A stretch of 64,000 bases of DNA from Marininema mesophilum (GCF_900106775.1 NZ_FNNQ01000009.1:62001-126000), one strand, 5' to 3'; numbered from the stretch's first letter, positions 1 through 8,944 are shown. Numbers and translations are program-made. Notes: generated by a model not told the origin, from the sequence alone.

Positions 1-387
1 CCTATTGACCGAGAAGGAAATCATCCCTTACGTCGCTGTGTAAAAGATAGTGGTGAGCGAGCGGTTACCCATTATCAAATCATCGCCCATGCCGCTGATG
101 CTACCCTTGTACACGCAGAGCTAGAGACAGGGCGAACTCATCAAATCCGGGTTCATTTTGCTCATCTTGGGCATCCCCTCTATGGTGATACCTTATATTA
201 TGGATCAAAAAACTATATTCGCCGCCAAGCTCTACATGCTTGTCAACTCTCCTTCACCCATCCCTTGACTCATGAAGATATCGCAGTAAGTACTCCTCTT
301 CCTAAGGACCTTTCTCAACTGGCTAACACTCTTGGTCTACAAATACCTACAGAATTTCTTGATAAAGCAAATAAAGCCCATCCATAA
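1..387 (+). CDS. RluA-family 23S/tRNA pseudouridine synthase, C-terminal part
   Basis: The frame is open from the first base of the window, so the N-terminal half, including the catalytic Asp motif, lies outside. The 128 visible residues contain the conserved RluA/RluD C-terminal signature (ETGRTHQIRVHFAHLGHPLYGD region, residues about 41-62), in which the Arg/His-rich stretch contacts RNA. Enzymes of this family isomerise specific uridines in rRNA or tRNA to pseudouridine. The gene ends in a stop at 385-387 that overlaps its own terminator hairpin. The exact RNA target cannot be told from this part, so no symbol is given. Confidence 0.9.
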   Translation, partial: PIDREGNHPLRRCVKDSGERAVTHYQIIAHAADATLVHAELETGRTHQIRVHFAHLGHPLYGDTLYYGSKNYIRRQALHACQLSFTHPLTHEDIAVSTPLPKDLSQLANTLGLQIPTEFLDKANKAHP

Positions 388-402
388 CATGGACGGGCTT
401 TA
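373..402 (+). terminator. Rho-independent terminator of the pseudouridine synthase gene
   Basis: AAAGCCCATCCA pairs with TGGACGGGCTTT (one mismatch) across a short loop, and a T-rich stretch follows. The stop codon lies inside the hairpin. Confidence 0.7.
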
Positions 403-423
403 GACGGGTTTTTATGTCATGGT

Positions 424-813
424 TTATACTCGCCACTCGATTCCAACTAACGATCTTTTTTGTGCGTCGAGGACGAGTTTTCCTCCCATATCTCTTCCCG
501 CGACATCCGCTACGTAGACAACCCTACCATCTCTAATCTCACGTTGTAGCTTTTTTATTTGACTTTTAGGGTGTAATTTCCCAACGATCACACGTTGGGC
601 TTCCGACATGGTTATTTCCGAAGGAGCATCATGTTTTTTTGGGGTGGGAGCCATTGTTTTTGAACTGATCTGGCTTCGATCCATCTCTGAACGGCTTTCT
701 TCCTGATCGGGGTCCAACCTACTATCTCTTGACTGAATTACATTATAAGTACCCATAATTGTGGATGAACTGAGTACTATGACAACAGCCATCCCCAGCC
801 ATTTTAGTATCAT
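424..813 (-). CDS. Single-pass membrane protein with PepSY-like domain
   Basis: A 129-residue protein of unknown specific role. Residues 1-22 form a hydrophobic membrane anchor, followed by a charged, low-complexity linker rich in Asp, Ser, Glu and Lys. The C-terminal 65 residues resemble a PepSY domain: a helix starting MSEAQRV followed by beta strands ending VGIEWRV. PepSY domains are extracytoplasmic and are often linked to protease inhibition or sensing. The start at 813 is chosen because GAGGGGAGG stands seven bases upstream. A longer frame reaches 906 but has no ribosome-binding site. Function here is inference from the fold alone. Confidence 0.65.
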   Translation of the reverse strand: MILKWLGMAVVIVLSSSTIMGTYNVIQSRDSRLDPDQEESRSEMDRSQISSKTMAPTPKKHDAPSEITMSEAQRVIVGKLHPKSQIKKLQREIRDGRVVYVADVAGRDMGGKLVLDAQKRSLVGIEWRV

Positions 814-964
814 ATCGTTCCTCCCCTCATCATTGTGACCAAGGGAATTCCCATCATCAGACGAGGTAATGGCAACCCTGTGAAGAAACATCCATGATTC
901 CTCCAATCTCTGTTACTCTTACAACGAATACGAGGGCTCCTTCGTTTCATTTATTTTTTAAATA

Positions 965-988
965 AAAAAAGGCACCTCTTCAGGTGTC
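965..988 (-). terminator. Terminator downstream of the 85-aa acidic protein gene
   Basis: On the minus strand GGACACCT pairs with AGGTGCC around a GAAG loop and is followed by a run of T. Confidence 0.75.
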
Positions 989-1005
989 CTCCACAAGGGT
1001 CTTCA

Positions 1006-1263
1006 TCAATGATATCGTGCAGAATTGGACGAATCATCCCAATCCCTTAACTTTCCATCCTGGGCCATTTTCATCTTTAGCATCTCTACTAAATACATAC
1101 CTACCATTTGTATTACTTCATCGTCTTCCATCTCTTTAATCAGCTTCATCATATCATTACGATACTGATCTTCAAGAATACTGATGACCACAGATATTGC
1201 GTTATCTTCATCTTCACCCAGTTGATCTCTATATAAAGAGTAAATGTCTTCAACGAATCGCAT
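1006..1263 (-). CDS. Small acidic protein, DUF6154-like
   Basis: An 85-residue, strongly acidic, helical protein with no membrane segment or signal peptide. Its pattern (MRFVEDIYSLYRDQLG, then a Met/Leu/Glu-rich helix) reminds me of short Bacillales proteins grouped as DUF6154, but that is recall rather than a search. A purine-rich ribosome-binding site precedes the ATG and a clean terminator follows, so the gene is probably real and monocistronic. It is divergent from the queT-like gene. Function unknown. Confidence 0.6.
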   Translation of the reverse strand: MRFVEDIYSLYRDQLGEDEDNAISVVISILEDQYRNDMMKLIKEMEDDEVIQMVGMYLVEMLKMKMAQDGKLRDWDDSSNSARYH

Positions 1264-1318
1264 GGATAAGTACCCCCTTCTTCAGATATTGTAACGCAAA
1301 CATCTTTCCCATGCGAGA

Positions 1319-1380
1319 ATAACCTTGTGCGTTTGTTAAACTGTACTGGGGTAAGGAAAAGATTCCGGAACCCAGGTTAT
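1319..1380 (+). promoter_or_regulatory. Possible structured leader of the queT-like gene
   Basis: ATAACCT (1319-1325) can pair with AGGTTAT (1374-1380), enclosing an inner hairpin CTGGG/CCCAG (about 1356-1375). This sits directly upstream of a queuosine-precursor transporter, a gene class often under preQ1 riboswitches. It does not show the short pseudoknot with A-rich tail expected of preQ1-I, so it is only a candidate RNA element. Confidence 0.25.
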
Positions 1381-1406
1381 ACTTATGAAGGAAGAGGAGG
1401 ACTTCT

Positions 1407-1901
1407 ATGCCCATCCGACACCTTACTGGGATCGCATTAATTGCTGCCATCTATGCAGCACTCACTTTAGCTGTAGCACCTTTCTCCTATAGCCTTGTCC
1501 AGTTCCGCATTTCAGAGTGCTTAACTGTACTCCCTTGGTTTACCCCGTTAGCCATCCCTGGCTTGTTTCTCGGGGCACTCATCGCCAACTTATTTAGTCC
1601 TGTGGGGTTTTATGATATGATCTTCGGCAGCCTTGCTACCTTCCTTGCTGCGTGGTTAACAGCGAAAATGCCTCGTCCCTGGCTAGCTCCCCTCCCCCCA
1701 GTACTCGTCAATGCATTGATCATTGGCATCCTTCTTGGCACAGTAAGCGGCCTCGGTGTAGTCATTCCCGCTGCCATGCTCTACGTAGGAGCGGGACAAC
1801 TTGTCGTCTGTTATGGATTAGGTCTTCCCCTTTTGCATGTTCTTGAACGATACCGGGATAGAATCCCTGGAGCCGATCCTAGCGACAGAGCGGAAAAGTA
1901 G
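1407..1901 (+). CDS. queT: QueT family queuosine-precursor ECF transporter S component
   Basis: A 164-residue integral membrane protein with five to six hydrophobic segments. The N-terminus (IALIAAIYAALTLAVAPFSY) and the motif FRISECLTVLPWF followed by GLFLGALIANLFSP are characteristic of the QueT family. QueT proteins are substrate-binding (S) subunits of energy-coupling factor transporters that bring in preQ1 or preQ0 for queuosine synthesis, using a shared EcfA-EcfT module encoded elsewhere. The start follows GAGGAGG by six bases. Length fits the family. No queuosine genes are adjacent. Confidence 0.85.
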   Translation: MPIRHLTGIALIAAIYAALTLAVAPFSYSLVQFRISECLTVLPWFTPLAIPGLFLGALIANLFSPVGFYDMIFGSLATFLAAWLTAKMPRPWLAPLPPVLVNALIIGILLGTVSGLGVVIPAAMLYVGAGQLVVCYGLGLPLLHVLERYRDRIPGADPSDRAEK

Positions 1902-1916
1902 GTTAGACGGCCCTCA

Positions 1917-3353
1917 TCATTTCATTGGATGCCAGCGACGCTTCCAGGAATGCTGTATCGCTCCTTTTTGTTGCAATTGATGCGCCAGCACATCTCGTAA
2001 GAACTCGGGGAGGAAATATTCGATTTCCTCCCCTTTTTCCATTTCTAAATACCCCACACCAAAGGTAAACATATCAATCGTCGCCACCTGATACCGCTTC
2101 TTATCCTCTAAGGGTACACCCTTGATCATCACCTCACGTAAACGCTCCATGGGTGGGGCTGATAAATCATAGGTCGCCTCGATTCCAGCCATATTGATCG
2201 TGCCTAATTGTTCGCCGCGAAAACCAAATCCCTTAATTCGCCGATTCTTAAACTCCTTTACCAGTGCTTGCTCCAATGTCAACCGAATGCTTTGCCCTGA
2301 GAGCCTCATCCGACACGGATTGATGGGGTGAGGACAAATTTCGTGCAACCGACCTCGCGAAACATCCCCCATCTCTAGTCCTCCGAGGAGTTGTCCCGCA
2401 TTAACCAAGGAACAGTCTGCATCCATCCATGCTAAAAGACCATCTGCAAGTAAATTGCCTAAGGCAGACTCTTCATTCCAGTCAATCGGAAGGGGTTCTT
2501 GCAACTGTAGGATGGGCTTAGCTAAAGCATACTGAGCACTCTTACCATATTGAAGAATCTTTTGTTCAATCCCTCGATCCGCCTTGATCTTTTCAACAGG
2601 CAGGCACCGCGCCGACATGCCCATGATTCGTCTCGTTCCCTGCTCCATTTCAACAGTTACATGCCCCACATGTTCACCAAATTTCCCGGCTGCAGCGATC
2701 ATTGTCGAACCTACCCATTCAGGGGTTTCCAAGAGATGATGGGTATGACTACCCAATATCACATCAATTTCCGGTACAAGCTCTGCTAACCGTCGATCAT
2801 GACCCAGACCAAGGTGAGAGAGGACCACGATGAGATCCACTTCTTGGCGTAGTTTAACAACTTCCTTTGCCAATACCTCGAAGGGATCTTCCACATCCCA
2901 ACCAAGTAATTCATAGACCGTTGGGAAGGAAATGGTCACCCCGAGAAAGCCGATACGACATCCCTCAACTTCTCGTACGGATTTCCTTTTGATCCATGAA
3001 GGGGTCTTGCCTCCTAAATCCTTTACATTGGTCGCTAATACTGTAAAGGGGGCATCCTGGTACAAGGAAGTTAGCTCTTCCTTAGAAAATGTAAGAAGTT
3101 CATTGTTCCCCAAAGTCACCATTTGATAACCAGTAGCACTCATGATTGCTCGGTTAGCCAATCCATTGGTACCTTCCGTCTCTATGCGAACCCGGTCCAT
3201 ATAATCCCCAACATCTATGGTGAAAAAGGGTTCATCCGAACCTTGGAGATATTTTCGCAACGTCTCCAAAACCGTATGAATGCGAGGCATCTGATCAAAA
3301 TGACTGTGGATATCATTCGTATGTAGGATATGTACTCGGATTCGTCGGTGCAA
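1917..3353 (-). CDS. yunD: YunD-like bifunctional metallophosphatase/5'-nucleotidase
   Basis: About 478 residues with an N-terminal calcineurin-like metallophosphoesterase domain and a C-terminal 5'-nucleotidase domain. Metal-ligand motifs are visible: HTNDIHSH near the start, DVGDYMDR, GNNE, LSHLGLGHD and GSHTHH. There is no signal peptide, unlike secreted UshA-type enzymes, matching cytoplasmic YunD. An ATG at 3371 overlaps the stop of the upstream yunE-like gene as ATGA, but GGGAGG lies seven bases before a TTG at 3353, so I prefer that start. The two genes look translationally coupled. Likely hydrolyses nucleotides or related phosphate esters; substrate not known. Confidence 0.85.
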   Translation of the reverse strand: MHRRIRVHILHTNDIHSHFDQMPRIHTVLETLRKYLQGSDEPFFTIDVGDYMDRVRIETEGTNGLANRAIMSATGYQMVTLGNNELLTFSKEELTSLYQDAPFTVLATNVKDLGGKTPSWIKRKSVREVEGCRIGFLGVTISFPTVYELLGWDVEDPFEVLAKEVVKLRQEVDLIVVLSHLGLGHDRRLAELVPEIDVILGSHTHHLLETPEWVGSTMIAAAGKFGEHVGHVTVEMEQGTRRIMGMSARCLPVEKIKADRGIEQKILQYGKSAQYALAKPILQLQEPLPIDWNEESALGNLLADGLLAWMDADCSLVNAGQLLGGLEMGDVSRGRLHEICPHPINPCRMRLSGQSIRLTLEQALVKEFKNRRIKGFGFRGEQLGTINMAGIEATYDLSAPPMERLREVMIKGVPLEDKKRYQVATIDMFTFGVGYLEMEKGEEIEYFLPEFLRDVLAHQLQQKGAIQHSWKRRWHPMK

Positions 3354-3367
3354 AAAACTACCTCCCT

Positions 3368-4186
3368 TCATTTAGAAAATCCTTCTACAATCATTTTCAG
3401 TGCTACACAGACAATCATGATCCTTAAAGCAATTAGAATCCCCTGACTGCTCATTCGATTGGAAAGCCACGCTCCAAGATTCCCGCCCAAGTATGCACCT
3501 GGTGCGATCCAAAGCACAGCCCACCAATCCACATTTCCCTGGGTAAGATGAACACTGGAGCCAACCAATGACGACAAAAAGATAAGAAACATGGATGTAG
3601 CGGTAGCTACATGGGCTGGAAAACGAAACACGAGCAACATCACCGGCATCATCAATGCTCCGCCGCCGATTCCAAATAAACTAGAGATAATACCTACTAC
3701 AAAAGAAACAGTAAGGGCAATAGGAAGATGGTATCCGTATCGGTTTATATTCCCGTCTGGGTCTATGAATTCCCGCTGTACACTCCATTGGATCTGTTTG
3801 AGATTCAGTCGATTGCGGAAAGTTAACAACCCGGCGACCACAATCATGAGAACTCCAAAGCCAATATTAAACTCCTTTGGGCTGAAAAAATTGGTTAAGT
3901 ACGCACCTAGGATCGAACCTGGACCACTACCTAAAAAAAATATCCATCCACTTCGGAAGTCTACCCGATTTTGCCTAGCATACGAAAAAACAGAAGATAA
4001 GGCCGTAATAATGATCAGGACCAGTGATGTGCCGACAGCAATTTGTGGGGTAATCTCACTATAACTGGGGTAGATGGTTGCCAAAAACAAGAGTGCAGGG
4101 ACTGTAATGATTCCACCACCCAGTCCCACTAAGCTACCAATCGTTCCCGAGATCAATCCGATCAGGACCAGGACCAACCATTCCAT
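3368..4186 (-). CDS. yunE: TauE/SafE-family anion exporter-like membrane protein (YunE-like)
   Basis: A 272-residue protein with about eight hydrophobic segments and the repeated half-motifs of the TauE/SafE (DUF81) family: GTIGSLVGLGGGIITVPALL in the first half and GIISSLFGIGGGALMMPVM in the second. Family members export sulfite, sulfoacetate or related small anions; the substrate here is unknown. It is the first gene of a two-gene unit with the yunD-like gene, ATGA overlapping. The same pair of neighbours occurs in Bacillus, as I recall. Confidence 0.85.
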   Translation of the reverse strand: MEWLVLVLIGLISGTIGSLVGLGGGIITVPALLFLATIYPSYSEITPQIAVGTSLVLIIITALSSVFSYARQNRVDFRSGWIFFLGSGPGSILGAYLTNFFSPKEFNIGFGVLMIVVAGLLTFRNRLNLKQIQWSVQREFIDPDGNINRYGYHLPIALTVSFVVGIISSLFGIGGGALMMPVMLLVFRFPAHVATATSMFLIFLSSLVGSSVHLTQGNVDWWAVLWIAPGAYLGGNLGAWLSNRMSSQGILIALRIMIVCVALKMIVEGFSK

Positions 4187-4395
4187 TCATATCGTTCCCT
4201 TCCATCATCGAGGCTGTTTCTTTTCTCTAGAGTAGTCTAACTAAGGGATCATGGTCTATACGGCTAATCCGATCCAGTTTGGCTATTTATTAACCATGAT
4301 AACGATTTTCCCTGTTCCTCTGTTTTCAATCAAAAAGTGCCTAAGTAGAAAATCATTCACCCTTTGATTACAGCTCTTAATTGAAGAATACCACA

Positions 4396-4428
4396 AGAAA
4401 AGTCCGCCCCATAGTAGAAAGGGCGGAC
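4396..4428 (-). terminator. Terminator of the pncB gene
   Basis: GTCCGCCC and GGGCGGAC form an 8-bp GC-rich stem (4402-4428) and the minus-strand transcript ends in TTTTC. It lies 39 bases past the pncB stop. Confidence 0.9.
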
Positions 4429-4466
4429 TCATCCATCGTTTTCTATCTGACCTGGGTCTCTTGGCT

Positions 4467-5936
4467 TTAACCAGGTCGATTCTCAAGTTTGATCCTCCGA
4501 TAGATCGATTGTAATAAAGCTTGTTTTTTATCCCATAAACTGCCAGATAGATCTACATGATACTCCTCAGGATTGAGTAAACGAGTATGCTCTTCCCAAA
4601 ATAGCTCACGTTGTTCACTATGATAGTTACGGATCTCTTCGACTGAGGGTAAGTCATACACACGTTTCCCATCTTTGAAGATGGGCCGAAGTAACTCCAC
4701 TACCCGAAATTGATCAACCTCTTTTTTACGATAGGTATGAACTGGATGAAAAAGAGTAAGCGGTTGTTCCTCATCGATTGAATGCCCTTCTTCCATAATG
4801 AGGTCTCCCCTGGCCTTTTCCGTTTGACGATCAATCAAGCGAACCACTTTCTTTAATCCTGGTGTCGTCACTTTCTCAGGGTTGGATGATATCTTGATCC
4901 TCGGTTGCCATTCGCCATCCTTCTCTCGAGCAACTAGTTTATATACAGCTCCAAGTGCCGGCTGATCATAGGTGGTAATCAGCTTCGTTCCAATACCCCA
5001 TGCATCAATCTCGGCTCCCTGATTTTTTAAACTTTGAATCGTATATTCATCAAGATCGCTGGATGCAACAATTTTGGTCTGCTTAAATCCTGCCTCATCC
5101 AGCATCTGGCGAGCGGCTTTGGAGAGAAAGGCTAAATCTCCACTATCTAGACGGACTCCCTTTAATTCATACCCTTGTTCACGTAACTCTTTCCCTACTT
5201 GAATAGCATGGGGAATCCCGCTCTTAAGCGTATCGTAGGTATCTACCAACAGGATACAATCATTTGGGAATGCATGCGCAAAGGTGCGAAAGGCCTCTAA
5301 CTCACTATCAAAGTCCTGTACCCAAGAATGAGAGTGTGTTCCACTTGTCGGTATCCCAAACAACTGTCCTGCCCTTACATTACTCGTTGAATGAAAACCC
5401 GCCAGATAAGCCGCACGCGTTCCCCATAAAGCCGCATCTGACTCCTGTGCTCGACGGGTGCCAAATTCCATCAGGAAATTCTCCCTAGCAACAGTACGAA
5501 TACGAGCCGCCTTCGTCGCAATTAACGTCTGATAACCAATAAAGTTAAGGAGAGCCGTCTCTACAAACTGTATCTCCATGGCACTGCCTTCCAGACGAAG
5601 GAGTGGCTCATTTGGGAAAACAATCGTCCCCTCTCGCATCCCATAGATATCTCCAGTAAAACGAAACTCGCGAAGCATCTCTAAAAATTCAGGTTCATAA
5701 TTCTCTGGTTGTTGAGAGAGATAGTGAATCTCCTCATCGCTAAAGTGGAGGTTCTCTAGATAATCGACGGCTCGTTCTAATCCTGCAAACACAGTATATC
5801 CGTTTCCAAATGGAAGGGTACGAAAATATAGATCAAAGGCCTTTCGATCACGGTGGCTACCATTTTTCCAATGAGCATACATCATCGTCAGTTGATATTT
5901 ATCAGTATGTAAAGCTGGGATCTTTGGTATATGCAT
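4467..5936 (-). CDS. pncB: Nicotinate phosphoribosyltransferase
   Basis: A 489-residue enzyme that condenses nicotinate with PRPP to make nicotinate mononucleotide in NAD salvage. Family features: N-terminal HTDKYQLTMMYAHW, FGTRRAQ with the catalytic His region GTHSHSWVQ, the phosphate-binding stretch LVDTYDTLKSG, LDSGDLAFLS, ASSDLDEYTI and WGIGTKLITTYDQPALG. Length is typical of the Gram-positive form. I place the start at the ATG at 5936, eight bases after GGAG; an in-frame GTG at 5945 has no usable spacing. Transcribed alone with its own terminator. Confidence 0.95.
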   Translation of the reverse strand: MHIPKIPALHTDKYQLTMMYAHWKNGSHRDRKAFDLYFRTLPFGNGYTVFAGLERAVDYLENLHFSDEEIHYLSQQPENYEPEFLEMLREFRFTGDIYGMREGTIVFPNEPLLRLEGSAMEIQFVETALLNFIGYQTLIATKAARIRTVARENFLMEFGTRRAQESDAALWGTRAAYLAGFHSTSNVRAGQLFGIPTSGTHSHSWVQDFDSELEAFRTFAHAFPNDCILLVDTYDTLKSGIPHAIQVGKELREQGYELKGVRLDSGDLAFLSKAARQMLDEAGFKQTKIVASSDLDEYTIQSLKNQGAEIDAWGIGTKLITTYDQPALGAVYKLVAREKDGEWQPRIKISSNPEKVTTPGLKKVVRLIDRQTEKARGDLIMEEGHSIDEEQPLTLFHPVHTYRKKEVDQFRVVELLRPIFKDGKRVYDLPSVEEIRNYHSEQRELFWEEHTRLLNPEEYHVDLSGSLWDKKQALLQSIYRRIKLENRPG

Positions 5937-5974
5937 ATCGTTCACTCCAGTCAGCTACGGTGGATGATACCACC

Positions 5975-6448
5975 CTAAGGCACTATTTGATAAGACACTG
6001 GGGTAAACGTTCCCCCACGTATAAGAAAAGCAGACAACTTCGGATCTTCTTTAATAGAAAGAATCCAACACATTAACTCTGGATGATGCCATTCCTGGAT
6101 ATCCCTTGAGGATGGAACCGCTGCGGTATTTGGGTGAGAATGAACGATTCCCAACCAATCCAATTTAGAATCTCTCATCTCCTTCAGTGCATGGATGTAG
6201 GAACGAGGTTCAAAGGAGTAGGATTGACTACTTTCATCCTGGTTAACCACCGGATAAAATCGGCTGATTTCTGGCCCCATCCCCGCTAGGATTCCACAAC
6301 CTTCCTGCGGTAGTTGTTGAGTGCAGTATTCTTGTAATGCCTGAACAACTCCACGCTTTATCGTTATCCTATCGAGCACACTAGTGATCGGAGGAAAATG
6401 CACGCTCATATTCATAGTAGGTTTATTCATTTCCCCATTGTATTCCAT
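5975..6448 (-). CDS. JAMM/M67-type (Mov34) metallopeptidase-like protein
   Basis: A 157-residue protein with a JAB1/MPN+ zinc site: the Glu in QEGCGILAG, then HSHP and SSRD giving the H-x-H-x(n)-S-x2-D pattern. Bacterial stand-alone JAMM proteins cleave small isopeptides or process sulfur-carrier proteins; the substrate here is unknown and no ThiS/MoaD partner is adjacent. The start at 6448 follows GAGGGG by six bases; the longer frame to 6526 would run into the divergent gene and lacks a site. Lies 38 bases upstream of pncB in the same direction, so it may be co-transcribed with it. Confidence 0.75.
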   Translation of the reverse strand: MEYNGEMNKPTMNMSVHFPPITSVLDRITIKRGVVQALQEYCTQQLPQEGCGILAGMGPEISRFYPVVNQDESSQSYSFEPRSYIHALKEMRDSKLDWLGIVHSHPNTAAVPSSRDIQEWHHPELMCWILSIKEDPKLSAFLIRGGTFTPVSYQIVP

Positions 6449-6540
6449 TAAAATCCCCTCAGCAAAATGCGCAAATTTGACACCAACTTTCGACACTTCC
6501 CTATGATACAATGACGGCACGAGCAAGAGGGGGACGACCT

Positions 6541-7401
6541 ATGAACAATCCAATCCAAATCGGCCTTTGTGGTTGGGGGGATCATGATATCTATTCCCCT
6601 AAAACTACAAGTAAAGACAAATTATCGAGTTATGCGGGTCATTTCCCCGTTGTTGAAGTGGACAGCACCTACTATGCGATTCCAAGCCAAGAGCGAATGG
6701 CTCAATGGACGGCAGATACTCCCGCTAATTTTCGTTTTATAGTAAAGGCTTATCGTGAATTAACAGGCCATGGTCGCGGCAAAAATGCTCCGGAAAAAAG
6801 CAGTAAAGAATGGTTTGCTGATTTTCGCGACAGTCTTATGCCCATGGTGAAAGCCAATAAGTTGACGGCTGTCCTTATGCAATTTCCGCCATGGTTTGAC
6901 TGTAAAAAAGAGCATGTCCATTATATTCGTCGCTGTCGGCAAGAGCTCTCTGATCTACCACTCGCGGTTGAGTTTAGAAACCGAACATGGTTTTTGCCTG
7001 AATACTATGATCGCACGCTGGAATTTCTCACAAAGGAACGAATGATCCATGTCATCTGTGATGAACCCCAGGCTGGCATCAGTAGCGTTCCCATCGTCCC
7101 AGCAGTCACTCATCCTGAGCAAGCCTTGCTACGATTTCATGGCCGCAATGCGGATGGTTGGAATCAATCCGGCCGCTCCAATGAAGAGTGGCGGGAGGTG
7201 CGTTACGCCTACCGTTACTCCGACGATGAATTGGCGGAATGGAAGGTAAGGATCGACCACTTAAAAAAAGAGGCGAAACAAATTACCCTCCTTTTTAACA
7301 ATAACTCCCGTGGTGACGCGCAAACAGATGCCAAGCGTATGACCCAATTGTTAGACATCGAACCAGCAGGTCTCGCGCCGAGACAGCTGGATATGTTTTA
7401 A
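6541..7401 (+). CDS. yunF: DUF72 family protein (YunF-like)
   Basis: A 286-residue TIM-barrel-type protein of the DUF72/YecE family: GLCGWGDHDIYSP at the start, FPVVEVDSTYYAIPS, then LPLAVEFRNRTW, FHGRN and the C-terminal LLFNNNSRGDAQTDA motif. No catalytic function is established for the family to my knowledge. Start chosen at 6541 because GAGGGGGACG precedes it; an upstream in-frame ATG at 6511 has no site. Divergent from the JAMM gene. The yunDEF relatives being near each other fits Bacillales gene order. Confidence 0.85.
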   Translation: MNNPIQIGLCGWGDHDIYSPKTTSKDKLSSYAGHFPVVEVDSTYYAIPSQERMAQWTADTPANFRFIVKAYRELTGHGRGKNAPEKSSKEWFADFRDSLMPMVKANKLTAVLMQFPPWFDCKKEHVHYIRRCRQELSDLPLAVEFRNRTWFLPEYYDRTLEFLTKERMIHVICDEPQAGISSVPIVPAVTHPEQALLRFHGRNADGWNQSGRSNEEWREVRYAYRYSDDELAEWKVRIDHLKKEAKQITLLFNNNSRGDAQTDAKRMTQLLDIEPAGLAPRQLDMF

Positions 7402-7410
7402 AGGATTGTA

Positions 7411-7450
7411 ACAAAAAACGCCGACATCTGTAACCATCTTGTCGGCGGTT
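7411..7450 (-). terminator. Terminator of the rhodanese gene
   Basis: CGCCGACA and TGTCGGCG (7419-7447) pair perfectly; on the minus strand TTTTTTG follows. It lies between the convergent yunF-like and sulfurtransferase genes and may stop both. Confidence 0.85.
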
Positions 7451-7459
7451 CTCCATTTA

Positions 7460-8299
7460 TTATACCCCGGAATCAAGGCTTGTATGGACTGGATTTTCTT
7501 CATAACTGATCCAATCACTCCAACTACCGAGATAGAGGCGAGCATGATGAATCCCAGCTCGTTGCAAAGCTAACATATTCGCACAGGCAGTAACACCTGA
7601 ACCACAATAGACAATGGGTGCATCTTGAGAAGAGATAAACGACCACTCTCTTTTTAAGGTTTGGGAAGATTTCCAGTGCTGTCCCTCAGTCAGATTCTCT
7701 TTCCAAAAACGATTCAAAGCTCCAGGAATATGCCCAGCTTTCTTGTCAATCGGCTCTACCTTTCCATGATAACGATCTGGCTCCCGGGAATCGATTAAGG
7801 GATTTTCTCCTTTTTGAATCTCTTCCATCTGTACAAGCTGCTTCGGCTTTCGGATGTGGATGTCAAATTGAGTTGGTAGGATCGTGGTTTTCTCACTCGT
7901 CACTGAATAACCTGCTTCTCGCCAACCCGTAAAACCACCATCCAGCACGGCTACTCGCTCATGACCAAGGTACTGAAGCATCCACCAAAGACGAGCCGCC
8001 ATCGCACCCCCTTGATCATCATAGACAATGACGGTCTTCTCATGATCAATTCCCTTATCACCTAAAAGGGCCGCAAAGGTGGTTAGATCAGGGAGAGGGT
8101 GCCGCCCTCCATGCTTCTCTACAGGGCCTGATAACTCTTCATCTAAGTGAAAATAGACCGCACCTGGAATATGACTTTCCTCATAGGCATTTTTCCCTGC
8201 TGAAGGGTTTGTCAAATCAAAACGACAATCAGCAATGACAAGGGATGGATCGTTCAAATGTTCATTTAACCACATGGCTTTCACTAAAACATCCTGCAT
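7460..8299 (-). CDS. Two-domain rhodanese: thiosulfate/3-mercaptopyruvate sulfurtransferase
   Basis: A 279-residue tandem rhodanese. Domain 1 (about 1-130) holds HIPGAVYFHLDEELSG and YDDQGGAMAARLWW and is non-catalytic. Domain 2 (about 145-279) holds DSREPDRYHG, GHIPGALN and the active loop CGSGVTA, whose Cys carries the persulfide. Such enzymes transfer sulfur from thiosulfate or 3-mercaptopyruvate to a thiophilic acceptor; the CGSGVTA loop is shared by mercaptopyruvate-type enzymes. The ATG at 8299 is favoured by AGGGGG seven bases upstream. Confidence 0.9.
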   Translation of the reverse strand: MQDVLVKAMWLNEHLNDPSLVIADCRFDLTNPSAGKNAYEESHIPGAVYFHLDEELSGPVEKHGGRHPLPDLTTFAALLGDKGIDHEKTVIVYDDQGGAMAARLWWMLQYLGHERVAVLDGGFTGWREAGYSVTSEKTTILPTQFDIHIRKPKQLVQMEEIQKGENPLIDSREPDRYHGKVEPIDKKAGHIPGALNRFWKENLTEGQHWKSSQTLKREWSFISSQDAPIVYCGSGVTACANMLALQRAGIHHARLYLGSWSDWISYEENPVHTSLDSGV

Positions 8300-8452
8300 G
8301 AAAAAACCCCCTAGCATGATAGATATCCTGATTAGGACTGTGGATGAGAAACAGAGTTATATAACAATATTTGCTTATCCATAACCCTAATCATGATTGT
8401 ATAGATCCTGAACAGTACCTAATTGTCTGATCACAACATTTTGGAGGTGCAC

Positions 8453-8773
8453 ATGTTGAAAACTCCACTCAGTCGCTTTCACGTAATTGGTTTGTTAGAG
8501 GGAATCTCTTATCTTCTCCTCCTCGCAATCGCTATGCCACTGAAGTATATTTTAGGATATGATCTTGCTGTTCTGATCGTTGGTTGGATTCATGGCATTT
8601 TATTTATCGCTTATTTTATCACTCTTGCCCATGTTTGGTATGTTCATCGTTGGCCTTTCGGTCGAGTATCCGGTGCCGCAATCGCATCGATTCTCCCCTT
8701 TGGTACCTTTGTCCTCTCAGCAAAGTTACGACTGAATGAAGAAATAAGTAAGACTAACAATCTTCCAGATTAA
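8453..8773 (+). CDS. ydzA: DUF3817 membrane protein (YdzA-like)
   Basis: A 106-residue protein with three hydrophobic segments and the DUF3817 pattern: LSRFHVIGLLEGISYLLLL, MPLKYILG, the GWIHGILFIAYF segment and a short cytoplasmic tail. Start chosen because GGAGG stands six bases before the ATG at 8453; the frame extends to 8423 without a site. Function unknown in the family. Followed by a strong terminator. Confidence 0.8.
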   Translation: MLKTPLSRFHVIGLLEGISYLLLLAIAMPLKYILGYDLAVLIVGWIHGILFIAYFITLAHVWYVHRWPFGRVSGAAIASILPFGTFVLSAKLRLNEEISKTNNLPD

Positions 8774-8899
8774 GCGAAGCGATCACCAATTTTTACTATT
8801 GGAATTCAACTAATCTTGGCCTTGATTCTTACAAGATATCCTGATATGATCGTACTACTCCATTGTGAGAAGCACTTATTTATCTACCACTAAGGAAGA

Positions 8900-8938
8900 G
8901 TCCGTTGGGAAAAACGTCCAGCGGGTTTTTTCTTTTTT
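8900..8938 (+). terminator. Terminator of the DUF3817 gene
   Basis: CCGTTGG pairs with CCAGCGG (one wobble) around a 9-base loop, then GTTTTTTCTTTTTT. Confidence 0.85.
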
Positions 8939-8944
8939 ATGGTC

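Noticed and set aside
1319..1406. Classical preQ1-I riboswitch upstream of queT
   Set aside because: The short stem with C-rich loop and the A-rich tail overlapping the ribosome-binding site are not visible.
1250..1450. 66-codon minus-strand ORF overlapping queT
   Set aside because: It overlaps the start of queT and the start of the acidic protein gene; composition is that of a shadow frame.
4283..4486. 67-codon minus-strand ORF after pncB
   Set aside because: It runs through the pncB terminator and overlaps the pncB end, with no site and no recognisable sequence.
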